NCBI GenBank assembly: GCA_046330075.1
Contig: JAXLTL010000006.1
Coordinates: forward strand, 133,886-197,885
Source: JAJTFW01 sp046330075
Lineage (GTDB): Bacteria; Bacteroidota; Bacteroidia; AKYH767-A; OLB10
Reading direction: 5' to 3'
DNA: 64,000 bases
Shown here: in pieces, positions 36,333-44,823 of the stretch
Layout: each line of letters begins with the position of its first letter
Numbering within the stretch: position 1 is the first letter of the stretch
Position numbers and translations under genes: made by a program
Notes under the pieces: model-generated
The model's database searches: none
Seen by the model: the letters and a program-made list of their open reading frames with translations, nothing else
What the model was told of the DNA's origin: nothing

Positions 36333-37505
36333 ATGCAAAAAATCAATGCAGGGTTATTGATAACCAACGACGGTGTACCGGTGAAAGAGGCTGGAGTAGC
36401 TGTTGACCGCAACGGAAGAGTGATGGAGATCTGTGGCGCCTATACCGATCCGGATGTTTACGCAGAAGTGGTGATTCCCGGATTTGTAAATGCTCATGCT
36501 CATCTGGAGCTTTCACACATGGCAGGACAGATTCCTGAACGCGAGAACGGAATGACCGGATTTATCCGACAACTCATCTCGAAACGTTTTCAGATGAGTG
36601 AAGCAGAGCGTGTTCGTGCAATGATAGAAGCTGATGAGTTGATGTTTCAGGATGGTATTGTAGCGGTAGGAGATATTTCAAATGGCCCGGAGTCTGCAGT
36701 TGTGAAAGCCAAAAGCAAAATCTACTATCACACGTTTGTGGAGCTCTTGGGTGTGGATGGAAACAGAGCGGAGGAAATAGTGTCTGCAGGGATTGATCTC
36801 GCTATTCAGTTCAGGGAGGAGTATAATTTGCCTGCATCATTGAGCCCGCATGCTTCTTATTCTATGTCGGATGAACTGCTTCGGTTGCTTTTTACGAAAA
36901 TCAATTATGATGAGCCTGTTACCATACATGTGAATGAATCACCGGATGAAGTTGTTTTTTCGCTGGAAGGGAAGGGACCCATGTTTGATTTTTTCAGTGA
37001 TGCCGGATTTCTTAAGCCGGATTACCACGCTGCCGGTATGCGGCCAATGGATCGGGTGATGCAATGGCTGCCTCATTCAAATAAATGTCAGTTGGTACAT
37101 AATGTGATGGCAACGAACGCGGAAATACACACCGCTGTGCAGATGCATCCTCAGTTATACTGGTGTGTCTGTTATAATGCCAATCAATATATCACCGGCA
37201 GTGTGCCGCCGGTGTATGATTTGTTTATGGCGGGAGCAAACATCACGATCGGGACCGATAGCCTTGCTTCTAACCGGCAGCTGAGTGTGCTGGGAGAATT
37301 AAAGGCAATTCATGCCATGTTTCCCGGTACTCCGTTTACTGAAATGGTGCGGTGGTCTACTTACAATGGAGCGCGCTTTCTGGGGCTTGATCATCTTTGT
37401 GGCAGTATCAAAACCGGAATGAAACCCGGACTGCTTTCTCTTAAAAATATAAATCCCGCACAACCGGTATTTCACGCGGATGTGCGGGTGGAACGTTTGT
37501 GCTGA
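36333..37505 (+). CDS. Cytosine-deaminase-type amidohydrolase (nucleoside/aminofutalosine deaminase-like)
   Basis: The 390-residue cytoplasmic protein has an intact metal site: VIPGFVNAHAHLELSHM (HxH), SPHASYSM, VTIHVNESPDE, QLVHNV and ITIGTDSLASN. The HAHLE...H context is that of SAH/guanine/aminofutalosine deaminases (ATZ/TRZ group), which remove an amino group from a purine or triazine ring. The MqnX branch, aminofutalosine deaminase in menaquinone synthesis, is possible, but no other mqn gene is in the window, so I leave the symbol empty. It lies downstream of the helical-repeat gene and is convergent with the DUF4468 gene. Confidence 0.85.
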   Translation: MQKINAGLLITNDGVPVKEAGVAVDRNGRVMEICGAYTDPDVYAEVVIPGFVNAHAHLELSHMAGQIPERENGMTGFIRQLISKRFQMSEAERVRAMIEADELMFQDGIVAVGDISNGPESAVVKAKSKIYYHTFVELLGVDGNRAEEIVSAGIDLAIQFREEYNLPASLSPHASYSMSDELLRLLFTKINYDEPVTIHVNESPDEVVFSLEGKGPMFDFFSDAGFLKPDYHAAGMRPMDRVMQWLPHSNKCQLVHNVMATNAEIHTAVQMHPQLYWCVCYNANQYITGSVPPVYDLFMAGANITIGTDSLASNRQLSVLGELKAIHAMFPGTPFTEMVRWSTYNGARFLGLDHLCGSIKTGMKPGLLSLKNINPAQPVFHADVRVERLC

Positions 37506-37511
37506 ACCTGA

Positions 37512-38072
37512 CTACCAGTCTTCTTTTTTAGCAGCGGGTGCAGCAGAAAGAGCTTTCTCCATCGCTTTGAGCGTTTCGCGGATACTGGCGTCCGTTTGCT
37601 GCAGGTAATAGTCGAATTCAGGTTTGTAGGATTGTACAGTTTTGTCCATCCAGCGTTCGCAGGGATAATACGATTGTTGTTTCCAGTTTATCTCTGTAAG
37701 CTCATAACGGTAACGCCCATCCTTAAATTGAATTTTTAAAGTATACATCACGTTGCCTGCATCCGTTGCTACGCCTTTTTTATCAGCCGGATTCATGATC
37801 TTGAAACGGGCTTTACATACGATTTGTCCGCCAATGGAATCACGCTCACGAATAACATCAGCAGGATTCTTATAGTATTTGTTTGCCCATTCCAGTGCCC
37901 GTTGATATAATACGCCGGCAGTTGTACCAGTTATTTCAGTTACTTTGGTATAGGTTATGAGTCCGGACTTTTCATCAACCGGAAGCTTTGGTGCCTGTTG
38001 TACCTGTTGGGCATTGATCAGCTGCGTACCGAACAATAAACTGATCGCAAGAGCAAGAATATTCTTTGTCAT
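37512..38072 (-). CDS. Secreted DUF4468-like protein
   Basis: The start at 38072 (MTKNILALAISLLFGTQLINAQ) begins a signal peptide; the longer frame to 38180 extends into repeat DNA. The mature part of about 165 residues shows LPVDEKSGLITYTKVTEITG, ALEWANKYY and GNVMYTLKIQFKDGRYRYELTEI, which match the DUF4468 (TBP-like fold) family of Bacteroidota. The function of the family is unknown. The protein is probably periplasmic. It overlaps nothing and ends 7 bp from the convergent deaminase gene. Confidence 0.85.
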   Translation of the reverse strand: MTKNILALAISLLFGTQLINAQQVQQAPKLPVDEKSGLITYTKVTEITGTTAGVLYQRALEWANKYYKNPADVIRERDSIGGQIVCKARFKIMNPADKKGVATDAGNVMYTLKIQFKDGRYRYELTEINWKQQSYYPCERWMDKTVQSYKPEFDYYLQQTDASIRETLKAMEKALSAAPAAKKEDW

Positions 38073-38144
38073 TTTTATTCTATTGTGGGTAACAAGTATA
38101 AAGAAAAAACAACAGGAATATTGTTGATGTTGCATGAAGAAATC

Positions 38145-38240
38145 AACAGCCCAGTAGCCTCGGGGCTGCAGGGGCTTCAAGGGCTACAGGGGCTTCAAGG
38201 GCTTCAGGCTACATGCTTCAGGGGCTTCAGGCTACTTAGC
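38145..38240. repeat. GGGGCTTCAAGGGCT-type tandem repeat
   Basis: Units of the form GGGGCTTCAGGCTAC, GGGGCTTCAAGGGCT and GGGCTACAGG repeat with a 9-16-bp rhythm upstream of the DUF4468 gene. No gene is visible in 38073-38339. Confidence 0.7.
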
Positions 38241-38285
38241 TGCAAGCAATAAGTAACTAAGCTGCTTAGAAAATCAGCCACTCAT

Positions 38286-38340
38286 TAACCTTAAACCTTA
38301 AACCTTAAACCTTAAACCTTAAACTTTAAATCTTAAACCT
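38286..38340. repeat. TTAAACC heptamer microsatellite
   Basis: CCTTAAA is repeated about seven times with minor variants (ACTTTAA, ATCTTAA). A shorter block of the same heptamer lies at 55782-55812 before rng. Both sit just downstream of a minus-strand gene's stop codon. Confidence 0.8.
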
Positions 38341-39959
38341 CAACTCCCTTTCACCGGAATTTTAATCCTTGTCCCTTTCTTGAGGAGTTTGCTGTTGGTG
38401 ATGTTGTTCAGCTTTTTAATCTGCTGCATATCGATCTGATAACGTTGAGCGATATTCCATAAAGTATCACCAGGTTGTACGGTATGATAAATAAAACGTG
38501 CTTTGGAAGCTGTGGAGGTCGATGGTTCTGATTTCTTCTGAATGCTGTCCTTGTTAACCGCAACTTCTTCTTTCACTTTCAGAGTTGCATGCGGTTGATG
38601 AACGCTGGAGATTTCAGTTTCACATTGTTCAGAGGTATCCTGTGAAGGTTGCAGGTCAGCAATGGATTCGTCGGGATCGATTACCAATTTAACAGGGATT
38701 CTCTTTTTAACTGTAGAATATACATAAAGACGCTGGCCCGGATGGATCGTAGAATTTTTCAGTCTGTTCCATTTTTTCAGATCAGTCAGTGATACATTAT
38801 ACCGGTCGGCGATTCGCCCCAGATTTTCACCTTTTCGGACGGTATGTGGCTTCTTGATTTTTTGTGTAACCGTTTTGTAAGTGTATGCATACACTTCATC
38901 ATCGGAATCATCATTGATTTTCGGTTCAACGTTCGGACGGATAAATGCAAGTCCTCGCTGTACAGAGTCCATGAACAGTTTATACTCTGTGAGATCGGGC
39001 GCAGCTTCACCTAAACGTCCCAGCTTCACAGCATCGTAGTAATTGTTCATCATGTTTGCCACCAGGCCATTGCGGATCCAGGGGCTCCGGCATCCGAACA
39101 CTACGCTTACCAATCGGTGATTACCGCGTTTTCCTGAAGCAACAAGGCAAAAGCCAGCCGCACGGGTGAAGCCGGTTTTAATACCATCTACTTCAAGTCC
39201 ATAGTTGATCACAAGTCCGTTATGATTACGGTAACTCACATTGCCTTTTCCGTTGTTCACCGTGGCATAGGGGATGGACGTGATCTCAACAAGCTTGGGA
39301 TGTTTCAGTACTTCCATGCCCAAAATCAGCTGGTCACGTGGTGAGCTGCTGTTGTCGAGTTCACGCATAACAGCAGGTAAACCGGAAGGGTTAGAGTATA
39401 ACGTTTTCGTCATACCTAATTCCTGTGCACGTTTGTTCATCCGCTCTACAAAAGCTTCAAGTGTTCCTGAGCAATGTTTGGCAATCCACACCGTACTTTC
39501 GTTGTGAGAGGCTACCATCGCCATCTTCAGCAGATCTTCCAGTGAATAATTCTCTTCTACAGTATAGGTTGTATACCGGCGGCGGCGAAGTTTTTTCTTG
39601 TAAGTGCGCGTAACTGTGATGCGGTCATCGAGGCAAACTTTTTCCGCTTCGATGTCTTCTATGGCGAGTAATCCTACCATCATCTTCGTAAGCGAAGCGA
39701 TCGGGTAGGCATAGTCCATATCTTTTTCCCAGATGATTTTGTTGCGTTCAACATCATACAACAAACCAGCGCGGATTTCCCGCTCATTCGGGACAAGACC
39801 CGAGATGGTATCTATGCCAAAATCTGTAGAAGTTAAATTGTCTGAATCAGTGGCAATTTGCTGGGCATGCAGCATGGTGGAAAAACAGACGGTCAGAAAA
39901 CCAACTATCATCCCCTTTTTCAGATTCCGCTTAAAACTGCTTCCTTTCTTCCACATCAT
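38340..39959 (-). CDS. D-alanyl-D-alanine carboxypeptidase (S11) with two LysM domains
   Basis: The 539-residue protein trims the terminal D-alanine of peptidoglycan stem peptides in the periplasm. A signal sequence (FKRNLKKGMIVGFLTVCFSTMLHAQ) is followed by the S11 domain with SxxK (IASLTKMM), SxN (ASHNES) and KTG (DGIKTGFT) motifs. Two LysM domains follow, HTVRKGENLGRIADRYNVS at about 365-410 and YHTVQPGDTLWNIAQRY at the C-terminus, separated by a charged linker. LysM binds glycan strands and should hold the enzyme at the wall. This fusion differs from the usual DacA C-terminal membrane helix. A -7 box on the minus strand lies at 40095. Confidence 0.93.
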   Translation of the reverse strand: MMWKKGSSFKRNLKKGMIVGFLTVCFSTMLHAQQIATDSDNLTSTDFGIDTISGLVPNEREIRAGLLYDVERNKIIWEKDMDYAYPIASLTKMMVGLLAIEDIEAEKVCLDDRITVTRTYKKKLRRRRYTTYTVEENYSLEDLLKMAMVASHNESTVWIAKHCSGTLEAFVERMNKRAQELGMTKTLYSNPSGLPAVMRELDNSSSPRDQLILGMEVLKHPKLVEITSIPYATVNNGKGNVSYRNHNGLVINYGLEVDGIKTGFTRAAGFCLVASGKRGNHRLVSVVFGCRSPWIRNGLVANMMNNYYDAVKLGRLGEAAPDLTEYKLFMDSVQRGLAFIRPNVEPKINDDSDDEVYAYTYKTVTQKIKKPHTVRKGENLGRIADRYNVSLTDLKKWNRLKNSTIHPGQRLYVYSTVKKRIPVKLVIDPDESIADLQPSQDTSEQCETEISSVHQPHATLKVKEEVAVNKDSIQKKSEPSTSTASKARFIYHTVQPGDTLWNIAQRYQIDMQQIKKLNNITNSKLLKKGTRIKIPVKGS

Positions 39960-40094
39960 TTCTGCAATGATAGTTTTTTCAGATACGGCTATTCCTGCCG
40001 TAGTCTGTTCTGTTTAAACAATTTCCTGTTAGTTTTATTGTACGATTGGATTAAACTCCGGTTTCGGGCGAAACGGAGATTTGGGTGAATTTTA

Positions 40095-40102
40095 CAAAGT
40101 TA
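40095..40102 (-). promoter_or_regulatory. Candidate -7 box for the carboxypeptidase gene
   Basis: The minus strand reads TAACTTTG (exact TAnnTTTG), 135 bp before the start at 39959. The gap also holds an imperfect hairpin AATCTGAC/GTCAGATT at 40141-40164 that overlaps the ispD stop codon and may act in termination. Confidence 0.4.
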
Positions 40103-40157
40103 AAGTCAAGGGAGATTCCCGATCATTAAAAATTGGTAAGAATCTGACAATTTCAGG

Positions 40158-40820
40158 TCAGATTTTACGTAAAAAGGAGGCTGCGAGCAGTATATCAGAA
40201 GGTACGGTGAGCTTAATATTGCTTTCCTCTCCTTCACTGAGAAAGATGTTATGACCCGCCGCCTGATAGATCGATGCTTCGTCTGTAAATCTGTCTACAT
40301 CAGGTATGGAAAAGGCTTCCAGGATGGCTTTGAGGCGAAATACCTGGGGTGTCTGTACAGCCCTGTATTGATCGCGCGGAACAGTTGTACTGCTGTTTTC
40401 ACTCAGCAGCCGCAGGGTGTCTTTTACCGGAATGACAGGTATGGCACAGCCATGTAACTCACACTCTTCGAATAACCGGTAAATCAGTTCCCGGCTGCAA
40501 AGCGGGCGAACGGCGTCGTGAATAGCAACGAGTCCTTCTCCTTCAATCGCCTTCAGTCCATTCAGCACCGACAGGGCTCTTGTACTTCCTCCCGCCACAA
40601 GTGTATGTTCCGGTACTCCATTCAATTCTTCACAGAGGTCCTTCCAATAGCTGATGTAACCGGCATTCATAACAAGAATGATCTGAATGCCCGGTAAATG
40701 AAAACGGCGCAGCGTATGTAGCAATACCGGCTCTCCCTCCAGGGGTAAAAACTGTTTGGGCAGGGTACCCTGCATACGGATGCCCTGCCCACCGGCCACA
40801 ATGATGGCAAATTTTTTCAT
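40158..40820 (-). CDS. ispD: 2-C-methyl-D-erythritol 4-phosphate cytidylyltransferase
   Basis: IspD couples CTP and MEP to CDP-ME in the non-mevalonate isoprenoid pathway, in the cytoplasm. The 220-residue protein has the nucleotide-binding motif IIVAGGQGIRM.GTLPKQFL, the AIHDAVRPL block, the PVIPVKDT strand and the C-terminal LTVPSD region. The start codon overlaps the queA stop by one base (TAATG), so the two are coupled. It is the last gene of the cluster that starts at ftsX. Confidence 0.95.
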   Translation of the reverse strand: MKKFAIIVAGGQGIRMQGTLPKQFLPLEGEPVLLHTLRRFHLPGIQIILVMNAGYISYWKDLCEELNGVPEHTLVAGGSTRALSVLNGLKAIEGEGLVAIHDAVRPLCSRELIYRLFEECELHGCAIPVIPVKDTLRLLSENSSTTVPRDQYRAVQTPQVFRLKAILEAFSIPDVDRFTDEASIYQAAGHNIFLSEGEESNIKLTVPSDILLAASFLRKI

Positions 40821-41872
40821 TAGTCGAGAATCAGCATGGCATCACCATAACTGAAGAAACGATACTTCTCTTTCTGTGCAACCTTATAGGCTTCCATGAT
40901 GAGATCATACCCGCCAAAAGCGGTGGTCATCATCAGCAGCGTCGACTCCGGCATGTGGAAGTTGGTGATCATCATATTGGCAATGCTGAAATCATACGGA
41001 GGGAAGATGAATTTATTGGTCCATCCTTCATTTGGCTTCAGTTCACCCATCGTACTGACCGAAGATTCCATCGCACGCATTGCAGTAGTACCAACAGCAC
41101 AGATATTTTTCTTGGCAGCCTTGGCTTTATTCACAATGTCAGCAGCTTCTTTATTCACCTGAAACTGCTCTGAATCCATTTTGTGTTTGGTGAGGTCTTC
41201 TACTTCCACAGGACGGAAAGTTCCAAGTCCGACGTGAAGCGTGACTTCTGCAAGGTTAACGCCTTTCAACTCCAATCGCTTGAGGAGTTCGCGCGAGAAA
41301 TGAAGACCGGCGGTTGGCGCTGCAACAGCACCTTCATGACGGGCAAATACAGTTTGGTAACGCTCTTTGTCAGAAGGCTCTGCTTTGCGTTTAATGTATT
41401 TTGGCAATGGAGTATGTCCCAATTGCTCAATGACATCTCTGAATTCAGCGGAAGTTCCATCAAAAAGAAAACGTAAAGTACGTCCGCGGGAAGTTGTATT
41501 GTCAATCACTTCCGCAACGAGCATATCATCATCTCCGAAATAAAGCTTGTTGCCGATACGGATCTTACGTGCAGGATCTACCAGTACATCCCAGAGTTTG
41601 CTCTCGGCATTGAGTTCCCGTAGCAGGAAAACCTCAATCTTTGCTCCGGTTTTTTCCTTGTTTCCATATAAGCGGGCCGGAAATACTTTGGTGTTGTTCA
41701 GAACGAGTACATCTCCGTCGTCAAAATATTCGAGAATATCTTTGAAAGACCGGTGGAGGATTTTACCACTCTTCCGATGAACAACCATCAGTCTGGATTC
41801 ATCACGGTTTGCTGCGGGGTGAGTGGCGAGCAGTTTCTCGTTGAAACTGAACTTGAATTTTGACAACTTCAT
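40820..41872 (-). CDS. queA: S-adenosylmethionine:tRNA ribosyltransferase-isomerase
   Basis: QueA transfers the ribosyl part of SAM to preQ1 in tRNA to form epoxyqueuosine. The 350-residue protein starts MKLSKFKFSFNEKLLATHPAANRDESRLM and shows DVLVLNNTKVFPARL, HTPLPKYIK, RYQTVFARHEGAVAAPTAGLHF, HVGLGTFRPV and FHMPESTLLMM, all QueA hallmarks. Length is normal. It overlaps ispD by one base. The 185-bp gap from truB holds a promoter box, so queA-ispD can be expressed apart from the genes upstream. Confidence 0.97.
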   Translation of the reverse strand: MKLSKFKFSFNEKLLATHPAANRDESRLMVVHRKSGKILHRSFKDILEYFDDGDVLVLNNTKVFPARLYGNKEKTGAKIEVFLLRELNAESKLWDVLVDPARKIRIGNKLYFGDDDMLVAEVIDNTTSRGRTLRFLFDGTSAEFRDVIEQLGHTPLPKYIKRKAEPSDKERYQTVFARHEGAVAAPTAGLHFSRELLKRLELKGVNLAEVTLHVGLGTFRPVEVEDLTKHKMDSEQFQVNKEAADIVNKAKAAKKNICAVGTTAMRAMESSVSTMGELKPNEGWTNKFIFPPYDFSIANMMITNFHMPESTLLMMTTAFGGYDLIMEAYKVAQKEKYRFFSYGDAMLILD

Positions 41873-41969
41873 AGCTTACGGGCCGTCAGTGTTTTGGCCG
41901 GACGATGGATGGCGGAAAAGGTCTACCGGCGTTTTGTTTAAGATGTAAGGTTTCCGTTAAAACGGGTCG

Positions 41970-41977
41970 CAAAGATA
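41970..41977 (-). promoter_or_regulatory. -7 box for queA-ispD
   Basis: The minus strand reads TATCTTTG (exact), with a TTG 23 bp further upstream. The transcript leader would be about 90 nt. It holds a short palindrome CCGTTTTAACGG near its 5' end but no clear riboswitch. Confidence 0.55.
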
Positions 41978-42057
41978 CCCTTTTTTGAGGCGGAGCGCTA
42001 CAAGAAGCGCTTTAATGAGCTGTAAATCAATTTATAAAAACTTTATTTTTATGAAAA

Positions 42058-42762
42058 TCACTGGTTATCAGGTTCTTGCGTGATTTTTTTCGCGTGTGGC
42101 GGATATCTGATCTCCAAATCAGCGATGGAAAGGGCATTTTCAAGCTTGTAGTCTCCAATTCTGGTACGGCATAGTGCTGTCAAATGTGCTCCTGCTCCAA
42201 GCGCTGCTCCGATGTCTCTGGCCAATGACCGGATATAGGTGCCTTTACTACAGACGACTCTGAAGTCAACTTCCGGCAGCGCGCACCGGGTGAGTTCAAA
42301 TTCTTTGATAACCAGAGGTTTGGCCCTCAATTCAGCCGTTTCTCCGCGTCGGGCAATTTTATATGCCCGTTGACCATTCAGCTTCACAGCAGAGTGTAGG
42401 GGCGGTACCTGCATGATCTCGCCAATGTGTGCAGCGAATACGTTGCGGATGTCCGCTTCCGTGATATGGGAGATGTCGAATTCCTGATCGCGTTCAGTCT
42501 CCAGATCAAAGGATGGAGTGGTGGCGCCTATATAAAAAGTGCCGGTATATTCCTTTTCGGCCGACTGGATTTCGTTGATGGTTTTTGTTTTTTTCTCTGT
42601 GCAGATAACCAATAATCCTGTAGCCAGCGGATCTAACGTTCCCGCATGTCCGACACGACGTGCTTTGGTCATCCACTTTACCTTTTTTACCACCTGAAAG
42701 GATGTCCACTCAAGTGGTTTGTTCATCAGGATGACTTCTCCCTCCGGACGCTCGTATTGCAT
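42058..42762 (-). CDS. truB: tRNA pseudouridine(55) synthase
   Basis: TruB makes pseudouridine 55 in the T loop of tRNAs. The 234-residue protein has NKPLEWTSFQVVKKVK, the catalytic block RRVGHAGTLDPLATGLL with the active aspartate, KEYTGTFYIGATT, PLHSAVKLNGQRAYKIAR and SKGTYIRSLARDIG. There is no extended C-terminal PUA domain, in keeping with shorter Bacteroidota forms. The start overlaps the uppP stop by one base, so it is coupled. Confidence 0.97.
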   Translation of the reverse strand: MQYERPEGEVILMNKPLEWTSFQVVKKVKWMTKARRVGHAGTLDPLATGLLVICTEKKTKTINEIQSAEKEYTGTFYIGATTPSFDLETERDQEFDISHITEADIRNVFAAHIGEIMQVPPLHSAVKLNGQRAYKIARRGETAELRAKPLVIKEFELTRCALPEVDFRVVCSKGTYIRSLARDIGAALGAGAHLTALCRTRIGDYKLENALSIADLEIRYPPHAKKITQEPDNQ

Positions 42763-43559
42763 TAGTCCGGGAGTTTTAAGTCAACACCCATCACCGACAA
42801 AACAATGATGAGAACACCGATGGCAATCCGGTAATAACCGAATAAAGCAAAACCGTGTTTAGTCAGAAAACTGATGAAGGATTTTATCGCAAAACCGGCA
42901 ACGATAAATCCCACAAGATTACCGATAACGAGAATGTTTATCTGGTCGGGGGTAACGCCGATCCCTGCTTTAGCAAATTTGTAAACTTTGAAGATCGTGG
43001 CAGCAAACATTGTAGGAACAGCGAGAAAAAAGGAGAATTCTGCAGCTGCTTTTCTGGTGAGTCCGGTAGACAGTCCGCCGATAATGGTCGCCGCCGATCG
43101 TGATACTCCGGGAATCATGGCAATGCATTGAAAGAGTCCGATACGGATGGCTTTCGGAATGGTAATATTTTCTGCTTCCGGACCTTCTCCGCCTTTGAGC
43201 CATTGGTCGATGAAGAGCAGCACTACTCCACCAGCCAGGAGAGTGAACGCTACCACCAGCACGTTGGAAAGTAGCATGTCGATGAGATCATCGGCAAGGA
43301 AACCGATTACCGCGGCAGGAATAAAAGCTGCGAGCAGTTTAAAGTAAAAGTCGATGCTTTGCAGAAACCGTTTATAATACATGACCACCACCGAAAGGAT
43401 GGCGCCAAATTGTATTGCAACCGTAAAGGTCTTGGTGAAAGGTTCTTCAGCAATGCCCATTAAAGATGAAGCAATGATCATGTGTCCTGTAGAGGATACA
43501 GGAAGGAACTCCGTCAGGCCTTCGATGACGGATAAAACAATTGCTTCAAACGTGGTCAT
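42762..43559 (-). CDS. uppP: Undecaprenyl-diphosphatase
   Basis: UppP (BacA) removes a phosphate from undecaprenyl diphosphate to recycle the lipid carrier for cell-wall synthesis, in the inner membrane. The 265-residue protein has eight predicted TM helices and both active-site motifs, VIEGLTEFLPVSSTGHM and MIPGVSRSAATIIGG. It lies 6 bp after the DUF3098 gene and overlaps truB by one base. Confidence 0.97.
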   Translation of the reverse strand: MTTFEAIVLSVIEGLTEFLPVSSTGHMIIASSLMGIAEEPFTKTFTVAIQFGAILSVVVMYYKRFLQSIDFYFKLLAAFIPAAVIGFLADDLIDMLLSNVLVVAFTLLAGGVVLLFIDQWLKGGEGPEAENITIPKAIRIGLFQCIAMIPGVSRSAATIIGGLSTGLTRKAAAEFSFFLAVPTMFAATIFKVYKFAKAGIGVTPDQINILVIGNLVGFIVAGFAIKSFISFLTKHGFALFGYYRIAIGVLIIVLSVMGVDLKLPD

Positions 43560-43565
43560 TAATAA

Positions 43566-43853
43566 TTAATCGGCCTTTTTTACGATTGCGTAAATACCAA
43601 GTGCATATCCGGCCATCACCACCAGCGGAGCAAGTGTGATACGTCGGAAACTGAATACTTCTTCGTTAAACACGTTGGGATTATCAGCCTTACCACCGGC
43701 CATCAGGAAATAACCAACAATCAGCAGACCGATGGAGATAAAAAGAAGGATGTAATTTTCACGACCGAAAGCAAAAGCGGCATCGTCGATTTTTTCTTTC
43801 ACGGTTGCCCCTTTGGATACCGTGGTGGTTTTATCAACCTGATTTTTAGCCAT
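43566..43853 (-). CDS. DUF3098 membrane protein
   Basis: The 95-residue protein has a charged N-terminus (MAKNQVDKTTTVSKGATVKEK) and two TM helices, YILLFISIGLLIVGYFLMAGG and LAPLVVMAGYALGIYAIV. The motif FNEEVFSFRRITLAP is typical of DUF3098. In Bacteroidota this gene is found between ftsX and uppP, as here. Its function is not known; the position suggests a role in division or envelope synthesis. Confidence 0.92.
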   Translation of the reverse strand: MAKNQVDKTTTVSKGATVKEKIDDAAFAFGRENYILLFISIGLLIVGYFLMAGGKADNPNVFNEEVFSFRRITLAPLVVMAGYALGIYAIVKKAD

Positions 43854-43856
43854 TTT

Positions 43857-44729
43857 CTAATAGAGGGTTTCTGTGCGGTAGCGAAGATATTTATTCACTG
43901 CGAATAAGGTGCATACCAGCGACAAAATTACACCTATAATTAATAATCCCGCTGCAACTATTCCCATGAGTTCAAAATCACGGATCAGGCTGAGTTCCGG
44001 AACTTTAAGGACCGCAAAATACATGATACCTGATAACAACACGATTGCCGCCAGTCCGCCCAGCAGCCCATTTATCATGCTTCGCACCAAAAAAGGCCCA
44101 CGGATGAACCCTTTGGTGGCCCCAACCAGTAACATGCTTCTGATTAACAGCCGGCGTGCGTATAATGAGATTCGTATAGTGTTGTTTATCAGCGCTATTG
44201 ATACAAGAATTAGCAGGACAGAGAAACTGAGCATAATCCATGTAATCGTCCGGAGGTTTCGGTTGATGCTTTGTACCAGCGAAGGTTGATATTGAACTTC
44301 AGAAACTCCAGGTTCCAGCTTCATGGATCCGGTAAAGGCTTGAATGGTAGTCTCTTCTGCATAATCTGCTTTCACGCGGATATCAATACTCGGATAAAGA
44401 GGATTATATCCCAGGAAAGTAATGAAATCTTCACCAAGGTCTTTCTTTAATTCTTCAGCCGCTTCTTCTTTCGTAACAAGGCGGGCAGACTTGATATACT
44501 CCAGTGCCGTAACGCGTTGAATCAGCTCCTGCACTTGCAGGCTATCGGCTTCCGGCTTGAGGATCAGAGAGATTTCTATATTTTCCTTTACATAGTCGCT
44601 CAGCTTCCTGGCGTGGAGCAGGAGGATTCCCAATGAACCTAACAGAAACAGCACCAGCGAGATACTGATGATTGTGCTGAGGCGCGAGGAGCGCTGTGTC
44701 TTTCGAACGAACTTTGTTTCTTCTGTCAT
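43857..44729 (-). CDS. ftsX: Cell division protein FtsX
   Basis: FtsX is the permease-like partner of FtsE that activates peptidoglycan hydrolases at the septum. I start at the ATG at 44729 (MTEETKFVRKTQRSSRLSTI), giving 290 residues, the usual size in this phylum; 12 extra codons upstream look unrelated. One TM helix (IISISLVLFLLGSLGILLL), a periplasmic domain with EYIKSARLVTKEEAAEEL and FLGYNPLYPSIDIRVK, and three C-terminal TM helices are seen. ftsE is not adjacent. It heads the ftsX-DUF3098-uppP-truB cluster and is divergent from leuS. Confidence 0.95.
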   Translation of the reverse strand: MTEETKFVRKTQRSSRLSTIISISLVLFLLGSLGILLLHARKLSDYVKENIEISLILKPEADSLQVQELIQRVTALEYIKSARLVTKEEAAEELKKDLGEDFITFLGYNPLYPSIDIRVKADYAEETTIQAFTGSMKLEPGVSEVQYQPSLVQSINRNLRTITWIMLSFSVLLILVSIALINNTIRISLYARRLLIRSMLLVGATKGFIRGPFLVRSMINGLLGGLAAIVLLSGIMYFAVLKVPELSLIRDFELMGIVAAGLLIIGVILSLVCTLFAVNKYLRYRTETLY

Positions 44730-44804
44730 GCAGGCGTTAAAATTATAAAATCCGGCTCCCTTCAATCTCCGATCTTTTACGAGTTATTCACCCCCTCTTT
44801 TTAC

Positions 44805-44812
44805 TAACTTCG
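44805..44812 (+). promoter_or_regulatory. Candidate -7 box for leuS
   Basis: TAACTTCG fits TAnnTTTG with one T/C change, 11 bp before the leuS ATG at 44824. Confidence 0.45.
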
Positions 44813-44823
44813 TACCCCTCTCT

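Noticed and set aside
38286..38340. Telomere or linear replicon end
   Set aside because: The heptamer tract lies within continuous core gene context, so it is only a microsatellite.
41873..41963. preQ1 riboswitch upstream of queA
   Set aside because: The leader has the right length but I could not find the expected pseudoknot with an A-rich tail near the start codon.
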